In this document: positions 39,563 to 47,907 of the stretch, piece by piece
How the letters are laid out: every line of letters begins with the position of its first letter
Position numbering within the stretch: the first letter of the stretch is position 1
Assembly: GCA_934490165.1 (NCBI GenBank)
Contig: CAKSTB010000014.1
Coordinates: forward strand, 1 to 64,000
DNA length: 64,000 nt
Origin: an uncultured Ruminiclostridium sp.
GTDB taxonomy: Bacteria; Bacillota; Clostridia; Oscillospirales; Ruminococcaceae
Direction of reading: 5' to 3'
Translations under genes and position numbers: made by a program
The notes under the pieces: model-generated
The model's database searches: none
What the model saw: only the letters and a program-made list of their open reading frames with translations
What the model was told of the DNA's origin: nothing

Positions 39563-42500
39563 TCAATACTCCGACAGCTCATAGTTATCCGGCGTTCTGT
39601 GCCAGAGTCCGTCTGTCTGCTCGTATATCTCCTTGAACGTGAACTTGCGGAAGTTTATCTTGCATCTGCCGCCGTAGTTCGCTTCATATACCCATATACC
39701 GTCTGTATCAACAGAGTATATCGTGACATAGTGCGGATATCCGTACATTATGTTATCATATGCCAGATAGTCGCCGGGGCGGAATGTATCCGTCATCCAC
39801 TTTTTCAGTGCCGCTTCCGTCCAGTTTCCGTCCGAGCGGTTCTTTATCGTAAGAGTATTTTCTTTATAGCCGTTCGTCTTGCCGAACAGATATTCAAACA
39901 CCTCTATCGTAAATCCGGCGCACTGTATGCCCTGATTTCCAAGCACGTTGCTTCTTCCGATAAGGCAGGTACAACCCGCCTCGTTTCCTGTTTCACAGAA
40001 GCTGTGGCAGGTGCACGGAGAAGTAAGCAGGGTGTTATAATATTTGCCGAGCTGATAGCTGTGCCAATAGTCGTTTATCTTCCTGTCCCACTTGCCCGCC
40101 ATCATCTCATCAAGACGCTTTTGCACAAGTGCTTCCATACTGTTTTGGTCGACTATTTTGAAAGTGCCCGTTACTGCTCCGGTGAAGTTTCCTTTACCTG
40201 TAACGGTAAACGAAGCCGTACCGACATTTACATTGTTCTTATAGCCCGAAACAGTATAGTCGGTATTCTTGGTAAGCGTTTTTCCGTTATATGTAACCGT
40301 CGGTGTGGGAGAAAGCGCCTTGCCGGTATACTGCTGATCCGCGCAGGTTATCTTTGCCGAAGATATCACGGCAGGCATAACCTTGAACGAAGCCTTGATC
40401 TCAGCGCCTTCATAGCTTCCTTTGCCAGTTATAACTGCGGTTGCCGTTCCTGCATTTATATTGTTGTACGCGCTGAGGATATAGTCCGTTCCCGCTTTAA
40501 GTGTTGATGCCCCTATTGTTAAGGTAACTGTCGGGAGCTGTGCACCGCCGTTGTATGTCACATCTTTTACACTTACGGTTGCGTTTTCAAACACTTCAAG
40601 CGCACTGCTGAGTTCCGATATTTTCAGCGTTCCGCCGTAATTGCCGATGCCTGTCACTACTGCCGAAACCTTGTCTGTAGACTCGTCGATGCTGACCTTG
40701 TAGTCAGTATTCTGTGCAAGCAGTACACCTGCATATCTGACGATCACCGTATAACCCTTTCCGTCGGTCGAAAGCGACAACGTTGCCTTTGCCGCCGAGA
40801 TATCAGCCTTTTCAACCTCACAGTCGGCAGTAACACTGCCGATAAAGTTACCGGTGCCGTTTATCGTGACCTTATGCTTTCCGGGGAGCAGGGCAGTGTC
40901 GGTTATCTTGCTGTCGCCTGAGCCAAGTTGATACTCACCGTATTTTCCGCTTACAGTAAGTTTTGTGCCTGCGGGCGAATACACACCCTTCACGTTAAGC
41001 TGAGCCTCGGCAATATCGGCTTTGGAAATGATGAAAGCTTTAGTTATCGCTCCCTCGGCTTTTCCCTTGCCTGTCAGTGTCAGCTGTGCACTTCCCGCAT
41101 TTATGTTGTTCAGATACGAAACCGTATAATCAGTTCCCTCTGTAAGCTTCAGGCTGCCTATTTTTACCGTTGTTGCAGGCTTTATTTCCTGTCCTGTAAA
41201 TACCGCTTCATTTATAGATATATTTGCTTTTCTGATATCAAGCTTTGTTATTTTGAATGTCACGGTTTTACTGCCGCTCAGACGGTTTTTGCCGGTTACG
41301 GTAACACTTGCCGTGCCGACCTGCGTATTATTTTTATACGAAAGGGTATAATCCGTGCCGTTTTTGAATTTATAAGTGCCGTAGCTTACCGTAACCGCAG
41401 GCTTTACCTGTGCTCCGGTGTAGCTTGTGTCTGCTACCGTTATTTTTACGCCGCTTACAGCTCTTGCGGTGATTTTAAATGTTTTTGTCACTGTGCCCGA
41501 ATAATTACCCTTGCCGCTCAGTACCAGAGTTGCAGTACCCAAAGCAGTATTATTCTTATAGCTCAGTGTAAAATCCGTTCCGTTTTTAAGCGTTTTCGAT
41601 CCGATCTTTACAACAGGCACCGGCTTTATCGCCGCCCCGGTAAAGCTTTTTGCGCTAATATTTGAAACAGCCGAGGCAGGTATCGCTTTTCTTGTTATCC
41701 TGAAAGTCTTTTTTACGCTTCCGCCGTAGATACCTTTGCCTTTGACGGTTATTGTAGCCGTTCCCACGTTTTTGTTATTTGAGTATGATACGGTATAATC
41801 CGTATTCTTCTTAAGCGTTACCGTTCCGTACTTCACCGTAACGGCGGGAGTAAGCGATGCTCCGCTGTATACAAGAGATGTTTTATAGGAAATCGTCGCC
41901 TTTGATATCGGCTTCGGATTTATCTTGAATGTGACGCTTTTCGACCCGGTCAGAAGCTTTCCCTTGCCTGTAACAACTACCGTGGCAGTTCCGATCTTCG
42001 TGTTGTTCTTATATGTAAGTGTATAGTCTGTTCCGTTTTTATATGTCTTGTTGCCGTATTTTACGGTAACGGCAGGCTTCAATGCCTTTCCTGTGTAAGT
42101 CGCCGCCGGGACGCTTATATTCAGCATAGAAACCGGTCTTGCGACTATCGTGAAATTAAGGTGGCAACTGCCCTTATAGTTGCCCTTGCCGTTAATGTTT
42201 ACCTTTGCAGTTCCTTTGTTGACGTTGTTTTCATATGTCAGTGCGAAATCAGTTCCGTTTTTCAGAACCGTTGAGCCGTTCTTGACAAGAGGCACCGGTT
42301 TCAGCTGTGAACCTGTATAGTACTGTGTAGCCACTTTAAAGAATGAACACTTGTTATAGATAACCGCAGGCTGAATTTTGAACGATTTTTTAACCGTTCC
42401 GCTGTAGCTTCCTTTGCCCTTGATTATAACATACGCCGTTCCCGCATTTTTATTATTTTGATAACTTACGGTGTAGTCGGTGCCGTTTCTGAGCACCTTG

Positions 42501-42709
42501 TTCTTATACTTTACTGTCGGGTTCTGCTTTACCGCGCTTCCTGTATAAGTCTTTGCCGTGATCCCCGAAACCGTACATGACGATACAGCCGCCGCGTCCG
42601 CCTTTGTTCCGGAAAAACAGCAAACGGCAGCAGCACAAAGCAATCCGCATATAAACGCCGTGATCCATTTAAATGTCGTCATATACCTGCTTTTTACTGT
42701 TGCCGTCAT
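39563..42709 (-). CDS. Secreted surface-repeat protein with C-terminal CHAP-like peptidase domain
   Basis: The product is 1048 residues. A signal peptide (FKWITAFICGLLCAAAVCCF, cut near ADA) leads to 11 repeats of about 70-78 residues. Nine are clear (YTGxxxxPxVxVxxGxxxLKNGTDYTxxYxNNxxxGTAxxxxxGKGxYxG) and two, the eighth and ninth, are degenerate. The last 190 residues carry GIQCAGFTIEVFEYLFG, PHYVTIYSV and EANYGG, a Cys-His-Asn/Glu layout as in CHAP/NlpC-type amidases. No LPXTG or membrane anchor was seen, so it is secreted or held non-covalently. Function: cell-wall or surface hydrolase; substrate unknown. Confidence 0.82.
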   Translation of the reverse strand: MTATVKSRYMTTFKWITAFICGLLCAAAVCCFSGTKADAAAVSSCTVSGITAKTYTGSAVKQNPTVKYKNKVLRNGTDYTVSYQNNKNAGTAYVIIKGKGSYSGTVKKSFKIQPAVIYNKCSFFKVATQYYTGSQLKPVPLVKNGSTVLKNGTDFALTYENNVNKGTAKVNINGKGNYKGSCHLNFTIVARPVSMLNISVPAATYTGKALKPAVTVKYGNKTYKNGTDYTLTYKNNTKIGTATVVVTGKGKLLTGSKSVTFKINPKPISKATISYKTSLVYSGASLTPAVTVKYGTVTLKKNTDYTVSYSNNKNVGTATITVKGKGIYGGSVKKTFRITRKAIPASAVSNISAKSFTGAAIKPVPVVKIGSKTLKNGTDFTLSYKNNTALGTATLVLSGKGNYSGTVTKTFKITARAVSGVKITVADTSYTGAQVKPAVTVSYGTYKFKNGTDYTLSYKNNTQVGTASVTVTGKNRLSGSKTVTFKITKLDIRKANISINEAVFTGQEIKPATTVKIGSLKLTEGTDYTVSYLNNINAGSAQLTLTGKGKAEGAITKAFIISKADIAEAQLNVKGVYSPAGTKLTVSGKYGEYQLGSGDSKITDTALLPGKHKVTINGTGNFIGSVTADCEVEKADISAAKATLSLSTDGKGYTVIVRYAGVLLAQNTDYKVSIDESTDKVSAVVTGIGNYGGTLKISELSSALEVFENATVSVKDVTYNGGAQLPTVTLTIGASTLKAGTDYILSAYNNINAGTATAVITGKGSYEGAEIKASFKVMPAVISSAKITCADQQYTGKALSPTPTVTYNGKTLTKNTDYTVSGYKNNVNVGTASFTVTGKGNFTGAVTGTFKIVDQNSMEALVQKRLDEMMAGKWDRKINDYWHSYQLGKYYNTLLTSPCTCHSFCETGNEAGCTCLIGRSNVLGNQGIQCAGFTIEVFEYLFGKTNGYKENTLTIKNRSDGNWTEAALKKWMTDTFRPGDYLAYDNIMYGYPHYVTIYSVDTDGIWVYEANYGGRCKINFRKFTFKEIYEQTDGLWHRTPDNYELSEY

Positions 42710-42748
42710 GAATTTTGCCTTTCTCTGTGTCTGCCGACCGTTGCCGCA

Positions 42749-44263
42749 TTATCTGAATTCGATATCGTTCGGACCGCAGACTATGTTGCACTTGCCGTAC
42801 TCCGCCGAGGTAGTCGTTGTAAAGCTGTTGAGATTTATCCTTACATTCGGATAAACGCACTTTGTAACTCTTACCGACAGCGTTTCCTTTGCATTGATTA
42901 TCTTTTGTATCTCTTCTATTCTTGCCCTCAGCGGCTTTTTATCCATGCCTTTCTGGACTTTAAGCCTGATGGCAGAGGAGATATACGATTCCTTATCCGC
43001 ATCGAGCTTTTCGCCGTTGCGTTTTTTCTCCTGCAAAAATTCGATAGAAGCGTTTATCTTCTCTATGTACTCATCGATCGCGGCACACTGCTTTTCGAGC
43101 GAGTCCATCTCAAGCAGAAGATTTGTTGTACTTCCTACCGATATCACAGTTGCCGTATAACTCTTGTGACCCAGCTGTGCCACGGCAAACCTGCCCATAA
43201 CACTGCAATCGCCGCCGACAAGCGCGCCGGGATTTTTCGTGCAGTCAAGGTCGCCCTCTATCTTTATACGACAGCCGACAAGCGATGTACTGGTAAGGTT
43301 GCCTCTTGTTGTGATAGTATCATTTTCGCCGAAAGCGATATTTATGTTGCCGTACTGCGACTGCACGGTACTTGCGAATACGCCGTTCTTGACGGTTATA
43401 TCGCCCTGGGCTGTCAGGGTAGCACCTGTTACCATACCCGATACGGTTATGGTTTTACCTGCCGTAACGGTATAGCCCTCCTGCACACTGCCCTTTATTA
43501 TAACATCGCCGAGGAAGTTTATATTACCTGTCTTTACATCTATATCCGATGAGATCTGGAATGTGGTTTCAACGTTAAATCTTCCGCCCTTATAGACAAG
43601 GTTTCCGCTGTCAGCGGCAAACAGCTTTGTGCCGTCAGCCGACAGTACGGTATTCGTGCCCTGCGGTACAAGCGGAGGTCTGCCCGGACGGGGCGCAATT
43701 ACCTGACCGTAGACATTCATACCCTCTTCGCCCTGTGTTTCGGGGATAATTTCACATATAAGGTCATTTACCTTTACATTTACGATAAGACCTAAGTCAC
43801 GGTAGTCGACACTGCCGTCCTCAAGCTTTCTCGGTACAAGCTTCTTGTCCGTTTCAAACAGGTTTTTGACACTGCCGTTTTCGCCGTCTATAGCCGCATA
43901 GCCGCTTGCGACCGTGAATATTTTATCATACAGTCTGTTCTCGGCGATTTCCTTAAGCAGCTCTTCATCAATGCCGTATACAACGCGCTCGTCCTTGAGC
44001 GCCTGTCGCATGGCTTCTACTGTAATATCCTTGCCCGAAAACTGCGGTGAAAAAACGCACATATTGGCTTCAAGCTTGTTGTCGCTTACAACTACCTTTG
44101 CAGACGCGTCTACATTAAGCATGGGACTTGTTCCCTGCGGACGCTGCATAGTTCCCCCATTGTTCAGCTCGATGCCTTCAAGTGATGTATTTGATGACTT
44201 TTCCAGTTCTATAAGCTCTGACATAGAAGCGTCAGCCATCTTCTGTCTTTCGGTTCTTTCCAT
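42749..44263 (-). CDS. FapA-family (DUF342) protein
   Basis: The product is 504 residues. FapA features: an N-terminal region ending LGLIVNVKVNDLICEIIPET then GEEGMNVYGQVIAPRPGRPP, and a central right-handed beta-helix (GNINFLGDVIIKGSVQEGYT, GDITVKNGVFASTVQSQYGN). A C-terminal coiled coil (IEKINASIEFLQEKKRNGEK) follows. FapA proteins are linked to polymer assembly and cell-shape or motility functions, but their biochemistry is poorly known. It is the last of the flagellar/chemotaxis genes here, with GGGAGGTGCACTG before ATG. Confidence 0.85.
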   Translation of the reverse strand: MERTERQKMADASMSELIELEKSSNTSLEGIELNNGGTMQRPQGTSPMLNVDASAKVVVSDNKLEANMCVFSPQFSGKDITVEAMRQALKDERVVYGIDEELLKEIAENRLYDKIFTVASGYAAIDGENGSVKNLFETDKKLVPRKLEDGSVDYRDLGLIVNVKVNDLICEIIPETQGEEGMNVYGQVIAPRPGRPPLVPQGTNTVLSADGTKLFAADSGNLVYKGGRFNVETTFQISSDIDVKTGNINFLGDVIIKGSVQEGYTVTAGKTITVSGMVTGATLTAQGDITVKNGVFASTVQSQYGNINIAFGENDTITTRGNLTSTSLVGCRIKIEGDLDCTKNPGALVGGDCSVMGRFAVAQLGHKSYTATVISVGSTTNLLLEMDSLEKQCAAIDEYIEKINASIEFLQEKKRNGEKLDADKESYISSAIRLKVQKGMDKKPLRARIEEIQKIINAKETLSVRVTKCVYPNVRINLNSFTTTTSAEYGKCNIVCGPNDIEFR

Positions 44264-44300
44264 CAGTGCACCTCCCTGTGTGATGTATTTATATCTATGT

Positions 44301-44777
44301 CTATATAGTCTTATTTCCCTTAAGGCTGGACATTATCTCAAGCGAGCCGTCAGCCGCGTTGAAGGATACTGTTCTTCCGTAGTTAAGTCCCGTATCCGAC
44401 GCGATTATCGGCACTCCGAGCCTTGCGAGCACTTTTTTCGTTGCCTCGACATTACGGTCGCCTATTGACATTGCAGGCGATGTTGTCGCAAACATATTCG
44501 CTCCGCCCGCTATCTTCGCGGTGATCCTTGATGCCGCCGCACCGCTCTTTATCATACTGTCATACAGTAATTGTATTCCCGTATCCGCAAACTTGAACTT
44601 GTTTTTATCATTCGGTATCGCACTGCTGTCAGGGAGCATTATATGTGCAAGCCCCGCAATGCCGAGCACCTTATCGATCATACATATCCCGACGCAGCTG
44701 CCAAGTGCATATGTTACCAGAACATCGGGTGACTTGCACAGCTTCTGGTCGGATATCCCCACTATTATCCTGTTCAC
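44301..44777 (-). CDS. cheD: Chemoreceptor glutamine deamidase CheD
   Basis: The 158-residue enzyme has the CheD active site: Cys in TYALGSCVGICMID and His in GLAHIMLPDS. It deamidates receptor glutamines and binds CheC. GTG start in a four-base overlap with the cheC stop, so the two are translationally coupled as in Bacillus. It ends LEIMSSLKGNKTI. Confidence 0.93.
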   Translation of the reverse strand: MNRIIVGISDQKLCKSPDVLVTYALGSCVGICMIDKVLGIAGLAHIMLPDSSAIPNDKNKFKFADTGIQLLYDSMIKSGAAASRITAKIAGGANMFATTSPAMSIGDRNVEATKKVLARLGVPIIASDTGLNYGRTVSFNAADGSLEIMSSLKGNKTI

Positions 44778-45397
44778 TGGTTTTCTACCCCCAGTTTCCC
44801 AAGGAGCGTCCTCAGTGACTCAACAGTGGGTATGAGAAGCATATCGGATTGTATCTCAACTGAATCTATCAGAAATTGTTCGCTTATCATAAGTACCTTT
44901 TCATACGCCTCCGAAAGCTCCGTTGCGGGCACAGTCATTATAGCCCCGAGCATATCGGTCGTCAGCGCAGGCACCGACATATCAATCGTCATACCGCCTA
45001 AGTCCGCTATGGCGTTGACATAGCTTCCGCCCATTATGTTTCCTATCTCGCTGAGCACCGACACATCATCGGCATTCATCTCATAGAGTGAAAACGAGCG
45101 CTCTCCCGTAAGTCCTGTTACGATAGTCTTCGCAAACGCCTCCTCGAGCAGGAACATTATCATTCCGTCCGCGTCCCCTTTAAGCCTTATCAGTATTCCT
45201 ACCACCAGCTTGTCAGGCGAACCGAGGGACTCTATTGCGTCAGCCACGTCCATAAGCCTTACCTGCGGCACTTGCATATCAATACTCCTGTTAAGGAGCT
45301 GTGACAGCGCCGTTGCGGCATTCCCCGAGCCGATATTTCCTATTTCTTTGAGCACATCAAGCTGTACCGGGCTTAAATCGTCGTAACTGTTTATCAT
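44774..45397 (-). CDS. cheC: CheY-P phosphatase CheC
   Basis: The 207-residue protein has the two CheC phosphatase signatures: LDVLKEIGNIGSGNAATALS near residue 13 and SVLSEIGNIMGGSYVNAIAD near 110. It removes phosphate from CheY and signals to CheD. It follows the rod genes after a 106-base gap that holds a GC hairpin (45444-45465). Confidence 0.93.
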   Translation of the reverse strand: MINSYDDLSPVQLDVLKEIGNIGSGNAATALSQLLNRSIDMQVPQVRLMDVADAIESLGSPDKLVVGILIRLKGDADGMIMFLLEEAFAKTIVTGLTGERSFSLYEMNADDVSVLSEIGNIMGGSYVNAIADLGGMTIDMSVPALTTDMLGAIMTVPATELSEAYEKVLMISEQFLIDSVEIQSDMLLIPTVESLRTLLGKLGVENQ

Positions 45398-45443
45398 AAT
45401 AGACCTCTGAAATTATTAACTGTTTGGTTTTAAATAACCGTAT

Positions 45444-45465
45444 CTGCCGGGTAAGCCCCCGGCAG
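45444..45465 (-). other. GC hairpin between rod gene and cheC
   Basis: CTGCCGGG/CCCGGCAG pair over eight bases with a short loop. No T-run follows on the minus strand, so it is more likely a processing or stability element than a terminator. Confidence 0.4.
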
Positions 45466-45503
45466 TACGATCAAAATACATCATAAGATGATACCTTCAG
45501 GCT

Positions 45504-46232
45504 TTACTGCCTGAGATTGTTGGTTATACGCTCCAGCTCGTCTGCTGTCTGTACAACTCTTGCGCTCATCTGATAAGAGCGCTGTGTTTCGATAATGCGT
45601 ACCATATCGCCTGCAATATCCGTATTGCTGCGTTCGAGTGCCATTCTTATCTTGTCGATACTCCTGTCGGCAACCGCCTCTCCCGACCTCTCGGTAGCAG
45701 CCATCTTGTTGCTGCCCAGAAGCTCGAGTCCAAAGTTGTTGTCGAATGTGTACACACCTATCATTTCCGAAAGCGCGTCATAATCGGGCTTGCTCGTACC
45801 CTCTATAAAAGGAACTGTAATGTGGTTTCCCTCATAGTCAAGCACAAATTCGCCGTTAGCGCTCACAAGCTCCCAGTGGTCGCCTATCTGCGACATCTGA
45901 AAATCGCCCGCTCTTGTGTAGTTTACATCGCCGTACTTATCCATTACCGCGAAGAAACCTTCTTCTGTCGGTATCGCAAAGTCAAGCTCATTGTCGGTAT
46001 ATGTAAATACGCCCTCGCTGTACATAAGCTGAGTGCTGTGCACATACTCGCCGTGACCTGTCTGCCAGTCCGGCTCTGTGTTTCTCTGCACCGTATAGAT
46101 ACAGTCCGCAAAGCTCGGACGCGATGCCTTGAAGCCCACCGTGTTCACATTTGCAATGTTGTTTGAGTAAACGTTGAGTCCTTCCTGCTGTGCGATAAGT
46201 CCCGTTTTACCCGTGTAGAATGCTATGTTCAT
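45504..46232 (-). CDS. Flagellar basal-body rod protein, FlgG/FlgF family (second copy)
   Basis: The 242-residue product has the rod/hook N-terminal signature (GLIAQQEGLNVYSNNIANVN then TVGFKASRPSF) and the C-terminal rod motif (NTDIAGDMVRIIETQRSYQM, ARVVQTADELERITNNLR). It is paired with another rod gene just upstream, like flhP with flhO in Bacillus. Probably the distal rod. Confidence 0.88.
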   Translation of the reverse strand: MNIAFYTGKTGLIAQQEGLNVYSNNIANVNTVGFKASRPSFADCIYTVQRNTEPDWQTGHGEYVHSTQLMYSEGVFTYTDNELDFAIPTEEGFFAVMDKYGDVNYTRAGDFQMSQIGDHWELVSANGEFVLDYEGNHITVPFIEGTSKPDYDALSEMIGVYTFDNNFGLELLGSNKMAATERSGEAVADRSIDKIRMALERSNTDIAGDMVRIIETQRSYQMSARVVQTADELERITNNLRQ

Positions 46233-46256
46233 AACGTATCCTCACATTCAGTCATT

Positions 46257-46997
46257 TTACAGTTTGATGATCTCGCTAGCCGCTCTGCCGTTGATAGTAT
46301 CCATATACTTCAGTATAGCACTGCTCGCCTCGAATAATCTCTGCGTTTCCATAAGAGAAGTGATCTCCTTGTTAGCGTCAACGTTTGACTTTTCAAAACA
46401 GCCCTGGATAATGTCGTACTTCTCGTCTGCGGGAATTGTCATATCCCCGTCATATGAAAACAGGTCGTTTCCTACCTTCGCAACATCAGCGTTTTCGGGT
46501 ATGTAGCTGAGCCTCAGCTTTTCGATCACCTGACCGTTCTCGTTTAAGATATTACCCTCGTTGTCAACTATGAAATCATCGTTTCCGATATATATCTCAC
46601 CGTTTTGTCCGAGGACACGCCCGCTGTCGTTAAGACACAGATAACCCTCTCCGTCAAGCTCAAACTGACCGTTCCTTGTCTGATATACATTTCCGTTTGT
46701 GTCCTGTATATTGAAGTATACATTACCCTGAATGCCTATATCAAACGGACTCTCGGTAAATTCAAAGCTACTCTGTTCAAGGTTTGTTTTGCTCGTATCG
46801 ACATAGGTCTGTACGAACTTGCCGCTTGTCTTTCTGCGGTTGCTGACAAGTATAAGCTCCTCCTGGAACGTGTTGGTTCTTATCTCGTCCTTTTTATAGC
46901 CCGATGTGTTTATGTTTGTCAGATTGTTCGAGATAGCGTCCAGCGACCTCTGATGGTTTATCATCGACTGCGCCAGATTGTAAAATGCTCTCTGCAA
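46257..46997 (-). CDS. Flagellar basal-body rod protein, FlgF/FlgG family (first copy)
   Basis: The product is 246 residues. The TTG start, ten bases after AAAGGAGG, gives the expected N-terminus MQRAFYNLAQSMINHQRSLD then AISNNLTNINTSGYKKDE; the longer frame runs through the ribosome site. Middle: GNVYFNIQDTNGNVYQTRNG. The C-terminus SNVDANKEITSLMETQRLFE is the rod motif. FlhO-like. Confidence 0.88.
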   Translation of the reverse strand: MQRAFYNLAQSMINHQRSLDAISNNLTNINTSGYKKDEIRTNTFQEELILVSNRRKTSGKFVQTYVDTSKTNLEQSSFEFTESPFDIGIQGNVYFNIQDTNGNVYQTRNGQFELDGEGYLCLNDSGRVLGQNGEIYIGNDDFIVDNEGNILNENGQVIEKLRLSYIPENADVAKVGNDLFSYDGDMTIPADEKYDIIQGCFEKSNVDANKEITSLMETQRLFEASSAILKYMDTINGRAASEIIKL

Positions 46998-47109
46998 GTC
47001 TTTTTCACCTCCTTTCTCAAAGTGATGCATCTGTATTGCAAGGCAGAGCAGAGAAGCGCCCCGCCCCCTGATTATATAATATCAGTTTTCACATAAATAT
47101 GCAAGCATT

Positions 47110-47871
47110 TCAGCTGTTTATATAGCTCTCCAGCTTGTTTTTGAGCGTCAGCATAGCCTTTGAGTGTATCTGGCACACTCTCGACTGCGTAACGCTCATG
47201 ACCTTAGCTATTTCCGAGTATTTCAGCTTCTCGTAATAGTACATTGTGACTACCTGCTTTTCCTTTTCGGGAAGAGCGGCGACCGCGTCTGCTATTACCT
47301 GCTTTTTCTCCCGCTCATACAGCTTTGAGTCGGCGGTTTCGCTTCTTACCGACATATTATCGTCAAGGTTATCCTCGTATAAAAGCTCCTCGAACGACAG
47401 CGTTATCATTCCCGCCGTGTTCGCCATAAGCTTTGACAGCTGTGCGGTTGTCATATTCATGCTTTGCGCAAGCTCTTCGTCTGTCGGCGTGCGGCAAAGC
47501 TCGGAGTTCAGCCTTGCGAAATTATCATCAAGCTGCTTTGACAGCTTGCGGAGCGTTCTCGGCACTCTGTCGAGCTTTCTCATATAGTCGATGACCGCGC
47601 CCTTTATCCTTATGCCGGCATAGGTCTCAAATTTTACGTTCTTATCGGGGTCAAAGCCGTCTATAGCCGCCATAAGAGCTATAACGCCTTCGTTTATGAT
47701 ATCGTCGCTATCGGCATATCCCGCATAGATATTGCGCATAGATACCGCAATTATTCTGACAAGATCCATATACATCAGCACTATCTCGTTTCTGACATTT
47801 ACGTCCCCTGTCAGCCTGTACTTTTCAAGAAGCTCGGGAAGCCGCTCTTTGCTCTGTACCGATACCGCCAT
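47110..47871 (-). CDS. fliA: Flagellar sigma factor FliA (sigma-28/SigD)
   Basis: The 253-residue sigma-70-family protein has region 2 (VLMYMDLVRIIAVSMRNIYA, then DSDDIINEGVIALMAAIDGF), region 3 (GIRIKGAVIDYMRKLDRVPR) and region 4 (MYYYEKLKYSEIAKVMSVTQ then SRVCQIHSKAML). It directs late flagellar and chemotaxis transcription. It directly follows flhA here. Confidence 0.95.
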   Translation of the reverse strand: MAVSVQSKERLPELLEKYRLTGDVNVRNEIVLMYMDLVRIIAVSMRNIYAGYADSDDIINEGVIALMAAIDGFDPDKNVKFETYAGIRIKGAVIDYMRKLDRVPRTLRKLSKQLDDNFARLNSELCRTPTDEELAQSMNMTTAQLSKLMANTAGMITLSFEELLYEDNLDDNMSVRSETADSKLYEREKKQVIADAVAALPEKEKQVVTMYYYEKLKYSEIAKVMSVTQSRVCQIHSKAMLTLKNKLESYINS

Positions 47872-47907
47872 AAAACGCTCCTTTCCCTGATATTTCCGAC
47901 CCGCGGC

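Noticed and set aside
39599..41665. Plus-strand open frames of 302 and 245 codons
   Set aside because: They are antisense to the repeat-protein gene and arise from its repeated codon pattern.
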